In this document: piece by piece, positions 1 through 9,600 of the stretch
Layout: each line of letters opens with the position of its first letter
Position numbering within the stretch: the stretch's first letter is position 1
Assembly (NCBI GenBank): GCA_937898715.1
Contig: CALEKA010000005.1
Span: 1-64,000 of the forward strand
DNA from: an uncultured Prevotella sp.
GTDB lineage: Bacteria > Bacteroidota > Bacteroidia > Bacteroidales > Bacteroidaceae
Direction of reading: 5' to 3'
Length of the DNA: 64,000 nt
Program-made: the position numbers and the translations under genes
Notes under the pieces: model-generated
Databases searched by the model: none
Seen by the model: only the letters and a program-made list of their open reading frames with translations
Told to the model about the DNA's origin: nothing

Positions 1-315
1 GTAGTAAATTGGCTTCTGTCACGATCTCCGAAGGTGCAACTACCATAGGTGAGTCTGCCTTTTACGGATGTAATAGTTTGACCTCCCTTACTATACCCAA
101 TAGTATGACTTCAATAGGCAAAGCGGCTTTTAAGGATTGCAGCAGTTTAAATCAAGTTGTTATTCCAGCTAATGTAGGGAACGAAGCATTTAGTGGCTGT
201 AGTAAATTGACTTCTGTCACGATCTCCGAAGGTGCAACTACCATAGGTGAGTCTGCCTTTTACGGATGTAATAGTTTGACCTCCCTTACTATACCCAATA
301 GTGTGACTTCAATAG
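1..315 (+). repeat. 198-bp-period direct repeat inside the BspA-like gene
   Basis: The segment starting at 1 recurs almost exactly at 199 (beginning gtagtaaatt) and runs for about 115 bp in each copy. The period of 198 bp equals 66 residues, so the frame is kept. It is an intragenic duplication of LRR units. Confidence 0.85.
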
Positions 316-3300
316 GTGAGTCTGCCTTTAATGGATGTAATAGTTTGGCCTCCCTTACTATACCCAATAGTGTGACTTCAATAGGCAAGGCAGCTTTTAA
401 GGATTGCAGCAGTTTAAATCAAGCTATTACTATTCCAGCTAAAGTAAGTAACATTGCAGATGAAGCATTTATGGGGTGTAGTAGTCTGCCTTCAGTTAGA
501 TTGACAAGCAATGTGACGAGTATTGGCGATCATGCGTTTGATGGTTGCAAGGCTATTAAAACATTCTCATTTGCGCCTAGTCTTACATCGATTGGCAATT
601 CTGCCTTCCGCAACTGTGGTGGCCTTGTATCAATAAAATTACCTTCAAAGATTTCTCAACTCGGCGACTATGCATTTGCTGATTGCGAAAATCTTGAATC
701 CGCTAATTTTTCCTCAAATGTAGCAATAAATCTTACTACTTTTGAGAACGATACGAAGTTGAAAACACTAAACTCTGATGCATGTTATTTTGATGGCGTA
801 GTTATCTATAATACAGAAAAGACAAAATTAATAGGTGTATACGATCATACTCTCAGCGAATATACAGGAATTCTTGAAACAGTCACTGAAATTGGCGAAC
901 ACGCTTTCAATGGTTGTACGAATTTGACCGAGATTAACCTTCCCTCAGGACTGATCTCAGTGGGTGATAGTGCTTTCTGTGATTGTAAAAAATTGAAATT
1001 AAATGATTTGCCCGATCAATTAGCATCTATTGGAGTAAAAGCATTTTTAAATTGCAGTAGTATCACTATACAAAGTTTACCATCGACATTAAAATCCATT
1101 GGCGAACAGGCTTTTGCTAATTGCAAGGGAATTACAACATTAACTATACAAAGTTTACCATCGACATTAAAGTCCATTGGTGAACAGGCTTTTGCTAATT
1201 GCAAGGGAATTACAACATTATCCTTACAGAGTGATGCTACCTTAGGTGATAGCGTCTTTGCAGCATGTACTGCGTTGAAAACTGTGGATATATCCTCTCT
1301 CAAGAATATAACAAATAGTCTTTTCGAGAACTGTATTGCACTTAATAGTATCAATACATCTTCAGACTTGAGTTCGGTTGGCAGTAGAGCTTTTAAGAAT
1401 TGTAGCAGTTTAGCATCTATCACATTGTCAGCAAAGTCTATAGGCAACGAAGCATTCTGTGGTTGTAGCGCCTTGAAAATGGCTGACATCCCGTCATGTT
1501 ATGTGATAGCTGATTCTGTATTTAGAGGTTGTACAGCTTTGCAAAGTGTTCAACTTCAAGCAGATTCACTCAAGTCTATTGGTAAGAGTGCCTTTGAGGG
1601 ATGTTCAAGTCTGACGTCGCCATGGGAGTTTTTGAATAGTTCTATGACGATAGCTGATAGTGCCTTTGTTGGATGTACGAGCCTGAAAAAAATCAGAGTA
1701 AGAAGGCAAGAACCCTCATCTGAGAAACTATTTGCTGAAAACATGTTGGTCTATGTGCCCGTAGGCTGTAAAGAAAAATATCAGGCTCTGCTGCCACAGT
1801 GTACTATTTATGAGGACATCGACAATAATAGTGAGGAAGGAAAGAATATATTGTCATTGTATAAGTCTTTAAGAGAACTTGACTATATGCCACTTGTTGA
1901 TGAAGAAGTGGATGCTCCATGGACAGAAGATAATGTGCTAACGGACGCTTCGCAACTTACCGCCAACTTTGCCGATGAGTACGAAGGCTCGTTAGATGCC
2001 TTGGTTGATAATTCAAACTACAGCTATTTCTTGTCAGCTTGGGATGCAGATAATCCGAATGAGGACTATCACTATATTCAAGTAGACTTGAAAAGGGGTT
2101 GTAAAGCATTTAATATCACATTCAAGCGTCGCAGCACAAGTGATAATTCAGCGCCAACTAAGGTACATGTCTTTGCAACGAATACGTTGGATGATGAAAA
2201 TAGCTGGATTGATCTTGGGATAGATACACTCACTTATAATGGTCTTACAGCATCAGTCTATGCGAGCTATTATGAAAAGAAAATGCGCTATGTGCGCTTG
2301 CAGGTAGAGGCTACTGCTGACAATGAGAAGACAAACGGCAATCTTTTCTTTGCATTGAATAAACTTGAAATTAATCCATGCCGTCTTAATACTTCTATTC
2401 CAAAATGGGATGATGGCTTATACTATGCCATTAAAGAAGCTAGTGAAGGCTATAATAAACAATTCTTAGAAGGTACAAGTCCTATTTATTGTAGGAAGGA
2501 ACAATCTTTTTTCCAAATACAATATAAAACTCCCATTAGGTATCTTATATTAAAATATTTGAAGCCAGATAAATCTCCTGCAAGTTCTGTGGTAGAAAAT
2601 TATCAGTACAACCCAAATATGGCATTTGCTTTGGATTATAGATATTTCGGCAATTCTACTGGAATTAAATGCTTTGAAAGATATTCTGACTTTTTAGCGG
2701 ATCTTTTAAATATTTATAATAATAACAATTACAGCGGTTTACGCTCTGCTCACGCGTACACCCGTCCTCCCAAAGTAAATTTGCTGCCCGAAGAGGCACG
2801 TACAACTTTATTAAATATTTCTGGACGAAATTCTGGTAATGATTTTATACGCAAAGAAGATTACGAAACCTTGCAGAATTATTGCAACGAAATTACTCGC
2901 CTTGCTCAAACAGGCAGATATGCAGATTTCATTGATGACGATTATCGCACCTTCTATGCAGACTACCCCGCAGTAGTACCTTTGCTCGTTAAGGCAGGTA
3001 TCGTAAAGGAAAAGAATGGCGAATTGGTAGTAGACTACATCTACAACGAAGGCGATGTAATTCCTGCTCATACAGGCGTGATACTCAAAGGCAACTGTCG
3101 AGGCAATGCCTATGTGATGGAAGAAGGAACTACGAATGCCACTGCACCTGAGGGCAATCTGCTTCATGGTACGATAGAAGACGAAGAAACCTATGTCGAT
3201 GGTTGCGACCGCTATTATATGCTCTCTTATGACAAGGCAACTGACATGCGTCTTGGCTTCTATTGGAATGGTGAAAATGGTCCACGTCCATTCGTCAACA

Positions 3301-3545
3301 AAGCTTATAAAGCATTCTTAGCTCTCCCCGCATCGCTCAATGCTATGCAGATGGAAAGCTTCAACCTTGCTGAGATGGAGAATGGTGGCATAAGCACAGG
3401 CATTGTCCATGCTACTACAGACAAGGACGCTCACATCCGCATCGGCGTATACAGCATTGATGGCCGAAAGGTGGACACAAAGGACACTCGCAATCTGCCT
3501 TCTGGCGTATACATTGTCAACGGAAAGAAAGTCGTTGTCAAGTAA
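1..3545 (+). CDS. BspA-like leucine-rich repeat surface protein, 5' end outside window
   Basis: The reading frame is open to the left edge (codons from position 3), and the first residues continue a repeat unit, so the true start lies upstream. About the first 590 residues are repeats of the Treponema/BspA type (LRR_5): 'IG..AF.GC..L..I.IP..V..IG'. Around nt 1950-2390 lies a domain resembling a discoidin/F5-8 type C fold ('YIQVDL', 'YVRLQVE'). The C-terminus ends 'IYSIDGRKV'-like, then 'LPSGVYIVNGKKVVVK', the tail of many Prevotella surface proteins and similar to type IX secretion sorting domains. BspA proteins bind host matrix or other bacteria; that role is inferred from the family. Two internal DNA duplications (198-bp and 78-bp periods) show recent repeat expansion. 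The family call is sure; the ligand is unknown. Confidence 0.9.
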   Translation, partial: SKLASVTISEGATTIGESAFYGCNSLTSLTIPNSMTSIGKAAFKDCSSLNQVVIPANVGNEAFSGCSKLTSVTISEGATTIGESAFYGCNSLTSLTIPNSVTSIGESAFNGCNSLASLTIPNSVTSIGKAAFKDCSSLNQAITIPAKVSNIADEAFMGCSSLPSVRLTSNVTSIGDHAFDGCKAIKTFSFAPSLTSIGNSAFRNCGGLVSIKLPSKISQLGDYAFADCENLESANFSSNVAINLTTFENDTKLKTLNSDACYFDGVVIYNTEKTKLIGVYDHTLSEYTGILETVTEIGEHAFNGCTNLTEINLPSGLISVGDSAFCDCKKLKLNDLPDQLASIGVKAFLNCSSITIQSLPSTLKSIGEQAFANCKGITTLTIQSLPSTLKSIGEQAFANCKGITTLSLQSDATLGDSVFAACTALKTVDISSLKNITNSLFENCIALNSINTSSDLSSVGSRAFKNCSSLASITLSAKSIGNEAFCGCSALKMADIPSCYVIADSVFRGCTALQSVQLQADSLKSIGKSAFEGCSSLTSPWEFLNSSMTIADSAFVGCTSLKKIRVRRQEPSSEKLFAENMLVYVPVGCKEKYQALLPQCTIYEDIDNNSEEGKNILSLYKSLRELDYMPLVDEEVDAPWTEDNVLTDASQLTANFADEYEGSLDALVDNSNYSYFLSAWDADNPNEDYHYIQVDLKRGCKAFNITFKRRSTSDNSAPTKVHVFATNTLDDENSWIDLGIDTLTYNGLTASVYASYYEKKMRYVRLQVEATADNEKTNGNLFFALNKLEINPCRLNTSIPKWDDGLYYAIKEASEGYNKQFLEGTSPIYCRKEQSFFQIQYKTPIRYLILKYLKPDKSPASSVVENYQYNPNMAFALDYRYFGNSTGIKCFERYSDFLADLLNIYNNNNYSGLRSAHAYTRPPKVNLLPEEARTTLLNISGRNSGNDFIRKEDYETLQNYCNEITRLAQTGRYADFIDDDYRTFYADYPAVVPLLVKAGIVKEKNGELVVDYIYNEGDVIPAHTGVILKGNCRGNAYVMEEGTTNATAPEGNLLHGTIEDEETYVDGCDRYYMLSYDKATDMRLGFYWNGENGPRPFVNKAYKAFLALPASLNAMQMESFNLAEMENGGISTGIVHATTDKDAHIRIGVYSIDGRKVDTKDTRNLPSGVYIVNGKKVVVK
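1065..1220 (+). repeat. 78-bp tandem duplication inside the BspA-like gene
   Basis: Two adjacent 78-bp units (from 1065 and from 1143) encode the same 26 residues, including SIGEQAFANCKGITT. They differ by only two silent changes, AAA/AAG and GGC/GGT, which marks a recent in-frame duplication of one LRR unit. Confidence 0.9.
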
Positions 3546-3594
3546 AGTTTTAAAGTAACACAAGTAAAAACATAGAAATATGGAGTGAACTTTC

Positions 3595-3631
3595 GAGAAT
3601 GTGCTCCTGCTCGAAGTAGGTGCACATTCTC
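3595..3631 (+). other. Hairpin between the BspA-like gene and the small downstream gene
   Basis: A perfect 10-bp stem, GAGAATGTGC (3595-3604) and GCACATTCTC (3622-3631), with a 17-nt loop. No T-run follows, so it is a weak terminator candidate. It sits in the leader of the small gene at 3665 and may be a processing, stability or regulatory structure. Confidence 0.5.
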
Positions 3632-3664
3632 AAAGATTCGCTTTCTTCTACAAGACAGAAAAAA

Positions 3665-3835
3665 ATGCAATCAAAAAGAAATTATCAAAGACCAAGTGCG
3701 TCTGTTATCAAATTCGATCTTTGTGAATCTCTCATGATTCTTCCTCAGTCAGAGCCAGGCACCTCACAGATGGCGCCAGGGAAAAACGATGACTACGAAA
3801 ATATGTCATGGGAAGAGGTAGACGAACAAGAATAA
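3665..3835 (+). CDS. Small protein of 56 aa downstream of the BspA-like gene
   Basis: The frame is open from 3620, but the ATG at 3665 gives a compact 56-residue protein. It starts MQSKRNYQRPSASVIKFDL, continues CESLMILPQSEP, and ends acidic (ENMSWEEVDEQE). This layout, a basic start with Y-x-(R/K)-P-S, a short beta-like stretch ending in 'LM', then a polar acidic tail, resembles short hypothetical proteins that I recall as common in Prevotella and Bacteroides, often beside secreted proteins. No signal peptide, membrane segment or catalytic motif is visible. It lies 119 bp after the BspA-like gene and before a terminator-like hairpin, so the two may be co-transcribed. Function unknown; it is probably a real gene. 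Confidence 0.6.
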   Translation: MQSKRNYQRPSASVIKFDLCESLMILPQSEPGTSQMAPGKNDDYENMSWEEVDEQE

Positions 3836-3889
3836 TCTTAAGAAGCTAATACAATACAGGGAGGCAAATCCTCCTATCATGCTATATCC

Positions 3890-3940
3890 AAAGAAGGCTC
3901 GCGACTTTAGTGAAATAACAGTAAGCTGCGAGCCTTCTTT
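3890..3940 (+). terminator. Hairpin terminator after the small gene
   Basis: A 13-bp perfect stem, AAAGAAGGCTCGC (3890-3902) with GCGAGCCTTCTTT (3928-3940). The right arm is T-rich. It lies 55 bp after the stop of the small gene and probably ends the BspA/small-gene transcript. Confidence 0.65.
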
Positions 3941-4067
3941 GATATATTCTCTATGTTGCTATAGAATACTGAAGTCTGTGGCTTTGGCAAAGCGAACTGA
4001 ATTTATGTGACCCTGTCGGATCCACTTTGTGCTTGTGCAAGTTATTTTTATGCTACTTGAAATATTT

Positions 4068-4125
4068 CCGCTTCGCTGTTTTGGAACATTAATCACCATT
4101 AATCAGACATTAATCTCCATTAATC
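4068..4125 (-). repeat. Single ATTAAT-rich intergenic repeat
   Basis: CCGCTTCGCTG is followed by an oligo-T stretch, GGAACATTAAT and three more ATTAAT motifs. Read on the minus strand it matches the first half of the 200-bp tandem units at 13471-14449 (ATTAATGTTC, then A-rich, then GCGCAGCGG). The rest of 3941-4342 holds nothing I can support as a gene. Confidence 0.6.
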
Positions 4126-4342
4126 CATTCTTCTTGAAAGAGGGACTAATGATAGATTCATGGAGGATTCATGGAGGTAAAGCGTATAGTTGCGCCTTAT
4201 CTGTAATATGTGTCTGCCCTACCTCTATCCATCGGGCCTTCCGAACGGGTATAAACGTTACAAAGGAGACTCTTTTACCCTGAAAACCACTTTGCTCGGC
4301 TGACAAAGTATGATTCTAAGCTCTGACTTAATATGATTAAAT

Positions 4343-4586
4343 ACTGAAGTTTCGGATTTAGGTTGGGCGGGCTGAAAGCCCAATGATATTCATAGCCCGG
4401 GGCAACGCCCTGGGTGTCCCGTAAGCAGTATTGTTTCGCCCTGTAAGGGCAAAAGTAGAAATATATATTCCTTACTTCTGCCCTTACAGGGCGTATCATT
4501 CTTAATCAATTCTACCCAAGGCGTTGCCTTGGGCTATGAAATTCATTGGGCTTTCAGCCCGTCCTTTCTAAATCCGAAACTTCAGT
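4343..4586. mobile_element. MITE-like 244-bp palindromic element with 19-bp terminal inverted repeats
   Basis: The ends are perfect inverted repeats of 19 bp: ACTGAAGTTTCGGATTTAG (4343-4361) and its complement (4568-4586). TAAAT flanks both sides (4338-4342 and 4587-4591), as a 5-bp target duplication would. Inside, further arms mirror each other (GGGCTGAAAGCCC with GGGCTTTCAGCCC; GCCCTGTAAGGGC with GCCCTTACAGGGC), so the whole element folds into one long imperfect hairpin. It has no coding capacity. The size, terminal repeats and target duplication fit a non-autonomous transposable element or REP-like repeat moved by an enzyme encoded elsewhere. Confidence 0.75.
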
Positions 4587-4722
4587 TAAATACAAATAGG
4601 TCAAAGAATTCTACTTTTAGATAATAAGAACCATTTTGAAATAGGAAAAAAAGGACAAGATGGAAGTGGGGAGAATGCTATATATTTGCAATATCATAGA
4701 AATAAACCTAATACTCATTGTT

Positions 4723-5390
4723 ATGTCAAAAATCAAAATTGAGAATCAAGCCGTTTTTGGTTGTTATTCCCAAAAAGAGAATAAGGTGACGCTTGCTTTA
4801 CTCAAAATTTTGGAACAATCTCAAGGTGATGCTTTACTTAGGAATCTCGTTGAGATTGCTGATGGTGAAGATTTACCTAACGACAAGATTGAACTTGAGT
4901 CGCAAGTAAGTGATACCCAAGAGCATTCTATCCCTGATGGTAAGATTAGTTGCCATTATGACTTTCAGTATACGATGAAAGCGAGAATCGTGTACTCATT
5001 GTAGGTGGAAATTATGCCGAGGACGTCGCTTTGAATTACGGATTCTATGCTTGTCAGGCTAATCGATCTTTTCGCAAAGCCGATTATATAGCTTTCTTAC
5101 GTAAGAAGCGAATTGCCTACTTATTTAAAGTTGTAGGCGATGTAAAGGAATCTGTAGACCTACGTGACGAGCCAAATATTGTGCCAGCGTCTTATTTTTC
5201 CGAAAAAGAGACCGACTATAAAGGCACTCCGCACAAACTCTTTAAGTTAGAGCGTGTGGACTTCGAGGGGCTTATCAACGATGACAGCGTTGATAAAAAC
5301 GGCAACCATTGCGCATTTGTTCAGCGACAAGGTTATACCACCCTTGAGAAGTTTATGGAAGCTAAGGTAACGTCAGATTTAAGAGGCTAA
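4723..5390 (+). pseudogene. Frameshifted gene of unknown function, N-terminus nuclease-like
   Basis: Two reading frames join into one protein. Frame one runs from ATG 4723 (MSKIKIENQAVFGCYSQKEN) to about 4968 ('CHYDFQ'). The other continues from about 4971 as 'YDESENRVLIVGGNYAEDVA' up to the stop at 5390. The join needs removal of two bases at the repeated 'ta' at 4969-4972, so a dinucleotide duplication (or a sequence error) broke the gene. The intact product would be about 222 aa. The segment with 'IELESQ' and 'SIPDGKIS' around residues 65-85 recalls the acidic-PD motif of PD-(D/E)XK nucleases, but this is a weak resemblance. The C-terminal half (FYACQANRSFRKADYIAF) is not one I can name. 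It lies between a MITE and a DUF2971 gene in accessory DNA. Confidence 0.6.
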
Positions 5391-5570
5391 TCGACTACTA
5401 ATCGGAACTCCATAAGATTGATGTATCCTGTTGACCTTTACTTTGGTTGGATTCTACCATGGTTATAGGTTATAATATTACCTTTTATTATAGGACGTAA
5501 GATTATAACCTTAACCCTCAAGAATAATCTTTTTGGAGACGCCGATTTATTTAACTAAAGTTGGGATGGA

Positions 5571-5605
5571 CGGACTGAAAGCCCATCCTAAATCAGAAAC
5601 TTGAA
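5571..5605 (+). repeat. Degenerate end of the MITE-like element
   Basis: CGGACTGAAAGCCCATCCT followed by AAATCAGAAACTTGAA closely matches one end of the 4343-4586 element (GGCTTTCAGCCC, then CTAAATCCGAAACTT). It lies just upstream of the DUF2971 gene and is a partial or decayed copy. The rest of 5391-5616 is AT-rich with no gene. Confidence 0.6.
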
Positions 5606-5616
5606 ATACTAATCAT

Positions 5617-6480
5617 ATGCTACATTTTATCAACATAGAAAGTGATTGTTCTTCTTCCTTGTCAGATTCGGGTAGTAAGAACTTAAAATTGGAGTATGAG
5701 CGCGGTAAGGCTGCCGATAACTACGAACAAAAGGTTTTTGTGCATCGGTATGTACCTTTAGCTTCGCTTCTTAGTTCAAACTCTGAGTGTGACAATTTCT
5801 TTATGCGTAATATTGAAAAATGGGACGATCCTTATGAGGAACGTACATTTCGTATAAAAATCAGCGATAAATCAGACAATTCTGTGTTTTTGCACCCTCT
5901 TCCAGGACAAGTATTTGGTTCTTGCTTTACCACAGGATACAATGCTGAAGCTCAATGGAAAATTTATGAGAATCCTAAAAGTGGACCTATTGTGTTGATT
6001 AGAATTGAACTTTCGGCTCTACTTGATACCTTAAAGGAATTCGACCGTGAGTTCTATGTAGGATATGTAAGCTATTATGATCAAAAGGACGTGAATAAAC
6101 AACTTTCTCAGCTATTCGAGAAGTACTCCTCAACTTTTAAAGCTTTTGAAAAAGGTGATACACAAAATCCTGATCAAATAGCAAGAATGCTTACTCCCTT
6201 TTTTATCAAAAGGCAAGCTTTTAGCTATGAGCGCGAGATCCGTATTCTCACAACAGATGATTCTAAACCAGAGTCGGGTAATCTTTATATTCCCATAGGA
6301 AATTTTACTCAGCTCATATCTTCTATCACACTCTCTCCTTTTACAAGCGAAATGTGGCGAGATGCTCAAAAGAACATGCTCATCAATGAAGGATTTGAAC
6401 GAGTGAATGGCAATTCCTTAAGGCGTCCAATCAAACAGCCCTCGCCTATTATTATAAATGATTCAAACTCTATGTCGTAA
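5617..6480 (+). CDS. DUF2971 family protein, 287 aa
   Basis: Residues around 40-75 carry 'VHRYVPLASLL' and 'KWDDPYEERTF', and residues near 195-205 carry 'RQAFSYEREIRIL'. These are the marks of DUF2971 proteins: an N-terminal 'DP.E' motif and a C-terminal aromatic-YE-EIR motif. There is no signal peptide or membrane segment, so it is probably cytosolic. The molecular function of the family is not established. Members are often found in variable genome regions, which fits this place between a MITE remnant and a BspA-like gene. The ATG at 5617 follows the MITE remnant by 11 bp, so an upstream promoter may have been supplied or disturbed by that insertion. Confidence 0.75.
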   Translation: MLHFINIESDCSSSLSDSGSKNLKLEYERGKAADNYEQKVFVHRYVPLASLLSSNSECDNFFMRNIEKWDDPYEERTFRIKISDKSDNSVFLHPLPGQVFGSCFTTGYNAEAQWKIYENPKSGPIVLIRIELSALLDTLKEFDREFYVGYVSYYDQKDVNKQLSQLFEKYSSTFKAFEKGDTQNPDQIARMLTPFFIKRQAFSYEREIRILTTDDSKPESGNLYIPIGNFTQLISSITLSPFTSEMWRDAQKNMLINEGFERVNGNSLRRPIKQPSPIIINDSNSMS

Positions 6481-6502
6481 TAGATATTTAAAACACCCGA
6501 TG

Positions 6503-6648
6503 GCGGAATTCTTTGTTAACGGGTAAACAAGTTGACAAGTAAATATGTCTTAGATTACTTATCTCGTTTTTAAAAGAACGATTGTACTTGGCAAACTTAC
6601 CTGTTCTCCTTTTAACTTGTCAACCGGTTTACAAATTCTGCCAAAGCG
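6503..6648. repeat. Imperfect long inverted repeat upstream of the second BspA-like gene
   Basis: A left arm around 6503-6543 (GGCGGAATTCTTTG, then AACAAGTTGACAAGTAAA) is mirrored by a right arm around 6614-6648 (TTTTAACTTGTCAACC, then ACAAATTCTGCC). The arms flank about 70 AT-rich bases just before the start at 6666. It could be an operator, a leader hairpin or a small palindromic repeat. Confidence 0.5.
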
Positions 6649-6665
6649 TTTAATACACAAAAATC

Positions 6666-9600
6666 ATGAAAAGTATATATCAAAAATATCTTTCAAGAGT
6701 TCTTCTCTTGTTGCTATATTCATGTACTACTATGTTAGCCCATGCGTATGAGGATAAATATTCCCTTTTTGTTTATGATAATACGATAAAAATAGATAGA
6801 AAATATTATCGTTATTATGTAGAGCTATTTTTTGATGAAACAGAAAATGACGAAATTGTTTTAACAAATGTAAAGATGAATCTCCCATCTTCCAGCAGCC
6901 CCCTTGAATTTGGTATACCTGAAAGGCTAAACTCTAAAAAAGTTACAACCATTGGTGCTAACGCTCTAAGGTCTGCTTCTAAATATAATCATTTCAATGT
7001 TTACCTGCCTAATACAATTACCCGCATTGAAGAAAGTGCGTTTGAAGATAGCGGTTTAAGATATATAAATTTTGAAGGCCCAATCTCCTATATAGGAAAT
7101 AGAGCTTTCAAGGGCACCCGCCTTCAAGAGATTGATCTTTCTAAAGGAGTTTCTGAAATAGGAGATGAAGCTTTTATGAATTGTTATAGCCTTAAAAAAA
7201 TAGATCTTCCGAAAGAAATGTCCTCTGTTGGAAAGAGAGCTTTTATGAATTGTGAAGAACTCAAAACTATTAATTGGCCCAATATACATGTAAATGATGA
7301 AGTATTCCGCAATTGTGTAAAGCTTGATTCATTTGTCAATAAAAATGAATATTCACCTGTTACTGCAGGTGACTATGCGTTTGCGAATTGTTCCAGTCTG
7401 AAACGCATTAAACTTATGACTCCTATAGGAGATTATGCACTACAAAATTGTTCTCAACTGCAATCCTTTCAAGTTACTTATTCTGGATTTGGAATAGGAA
7501 CAGGAGCTTTTTCTGGCCTTTCTTCCCTTAAATATGTATATTTTCTTATTAGTTCTAACTGCTATTTTTCTCTAACAGAGTTTCCAGACTCAGTAAAGAT
7601 CTTAGCTGGAGGCAGGTACTATGACTCAACATGGTGGTCAGAACACGTCAAAAATGAAGTAAAGTTTAAAGATATAATTAAGAGATATTATTTATTAAAA
7701 GAAGGAGATATTTCTAGTGTGCTTGTTTGGCCTTTCACCGATTATTGTCCATACTATGCGGGTGGTATAGGACATACTGTTTTTTCTAATGAAATAGTAG
7801 ATCTTGTTGATGAAGGAAGTAATATAAGGGCAAAAAAAATTGGTACTACCTCCTTATGCCCATTCGATGACAGAGAATGTTATTTTGCTGTCGTTGATGA
7901 CATTAAACCACCATGCGAGTATAATTTACATGTAAGATTGGGAGACAAGATATCTCTTCCAACGGAATATAGAGGCATTGATATTATGAGCGTAGCTAAG
8001 TACACCACCTGTAACGATGTTACATGGTATAGCGATCACGATGTGATGCCCATCAAATCTGGTAGTATAGACATAAAATTTGTAACGAAAGATGACTCTA
8101 TTCTTTTGAATACGTACCATGTCGAGGTTGCAAAAGTGTTGCCAACGTCATCTATTACACTTCGGAAAGGACAGAGTCAAAAGCTTTCTCTCAATTGGAA
8201 TCAGGATTCGCATTTGCAAGATATTACGTCTTTTAAAAGTTCGAATGATAATGTGGCTACTGTAGATGAAAATGGTGTAATTACAGCCGTAGGACCAGGT
8301 TCTGCAAACATTATTTGTACTACAAAAGATTATATATTTTCAAATTATGATACTTGTAAGGTGGTTGTTCCTAATACTGAAATGTTTGGAAAAAACACAC
8401 TGTTGCAAAATAAAGGCGGTGAGATTCAACTTCCTATTAGCGAGGAAGACTATGAGTTGTATACGTTTACAAATAGCGACACTAACGTAGCGCAGATCAA
8501 CAGCAGTGGAAAAATAGAATGCATTAACACAGGAACGACCACCATTCGGTGTTTTCTAAAAGAAACTGGTGAATTGATTGCATCATGCCAATTGATAGTA
8601 TATGGTGATTTGTCTTTATCAAAGAGCCAACTCAGACTACGTAAAGATGAAACAGCGTCTCTCACCATTAACTCTGATATTGATGTGAGTTCGCTGGCTT
8701 CATGGAAGAGTACAAACGAATCTGTGGCCACGGTTGATGGAAATGGAAAAGTGAAAGGAATTGCTTCCGGAACTGCTATCATTCAGTATATATCAGATGA
8801 TGGTAAGGTCTTGGCGCAATGCGAAGTAATGGTCTATGGCGACGCGTTGTTCGACAAAAAGTCTATAGTTCTTGAAGCGAATAAGACTTACAAGAATAGT
8901 ATTACTGCTGATGTAGACTATAGCAAGATAGCTCAGTACATAAGTTCGGACAATTCTGTCGTCACGGTCGACGAGTCGGGCTTGATTACGGCTGTGGCTT
9001 CCGGAACGGCTACGATTAAGTATGTGCTGAAGGAAGATCCTTCTATTGTATTAGGTCAATACGATGTGAAGGTCTTTGTCAATCCTGCGCTCGACAAGAC
9101 AAGCATAACGCTGAAGAAAGGCGACGCAGAGCAACTGAGGCTGAATGCGAGCATTGACTTATCAGACGACGTCGTCTATGAATCGGAGAATACAGACATT
9201 GCCTCTGTCGATGCTCAAGGCATGGTTACAGGTAAAACTCCAGGTACGACTCGTATCCTTTGCAAATTGAAAGACGACCTCAGTCAAGTGATAGCACAAT
9301 GCGTAGTAAAGGTCTATGGCCATGTGTCGTTCGGCAAGGAATCAGTAGTTATCGAGGCAAATAAGACATACAAAAATAGTCTTACTACCGATGGCGACTA
9401 TAGCGACATGGCTCAGTACATAAGTTCGGACAATTCTGTCGTCACGGTCGACGAGTCGGGCTTGATTACGGCTGTGGCTTCCGGAACGGCTACGATTAAG
9501 TATGTGCTGAAGGAAGATCCTTCTATTGTATTAGGTCAATACGATGTGAAGGTCTTTGTCAATCCTGCGCTCGACAAGACAAGCATAACGCTGAAGAAAG

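Noticed and set aside
4029..4283. An 84-aa open frame in the gap before the MITE
   Set aside because: It runs through the ATTAAT repeat and has no homology pattern, ribosome site or neighbour support.
4723..5390. Programmed ribosomal frameshifting to explain the two-frame gene
   Set aside because: There is no slippery heptamer or downstream pseudoknot at about 4970; a TA duplication is simpler.
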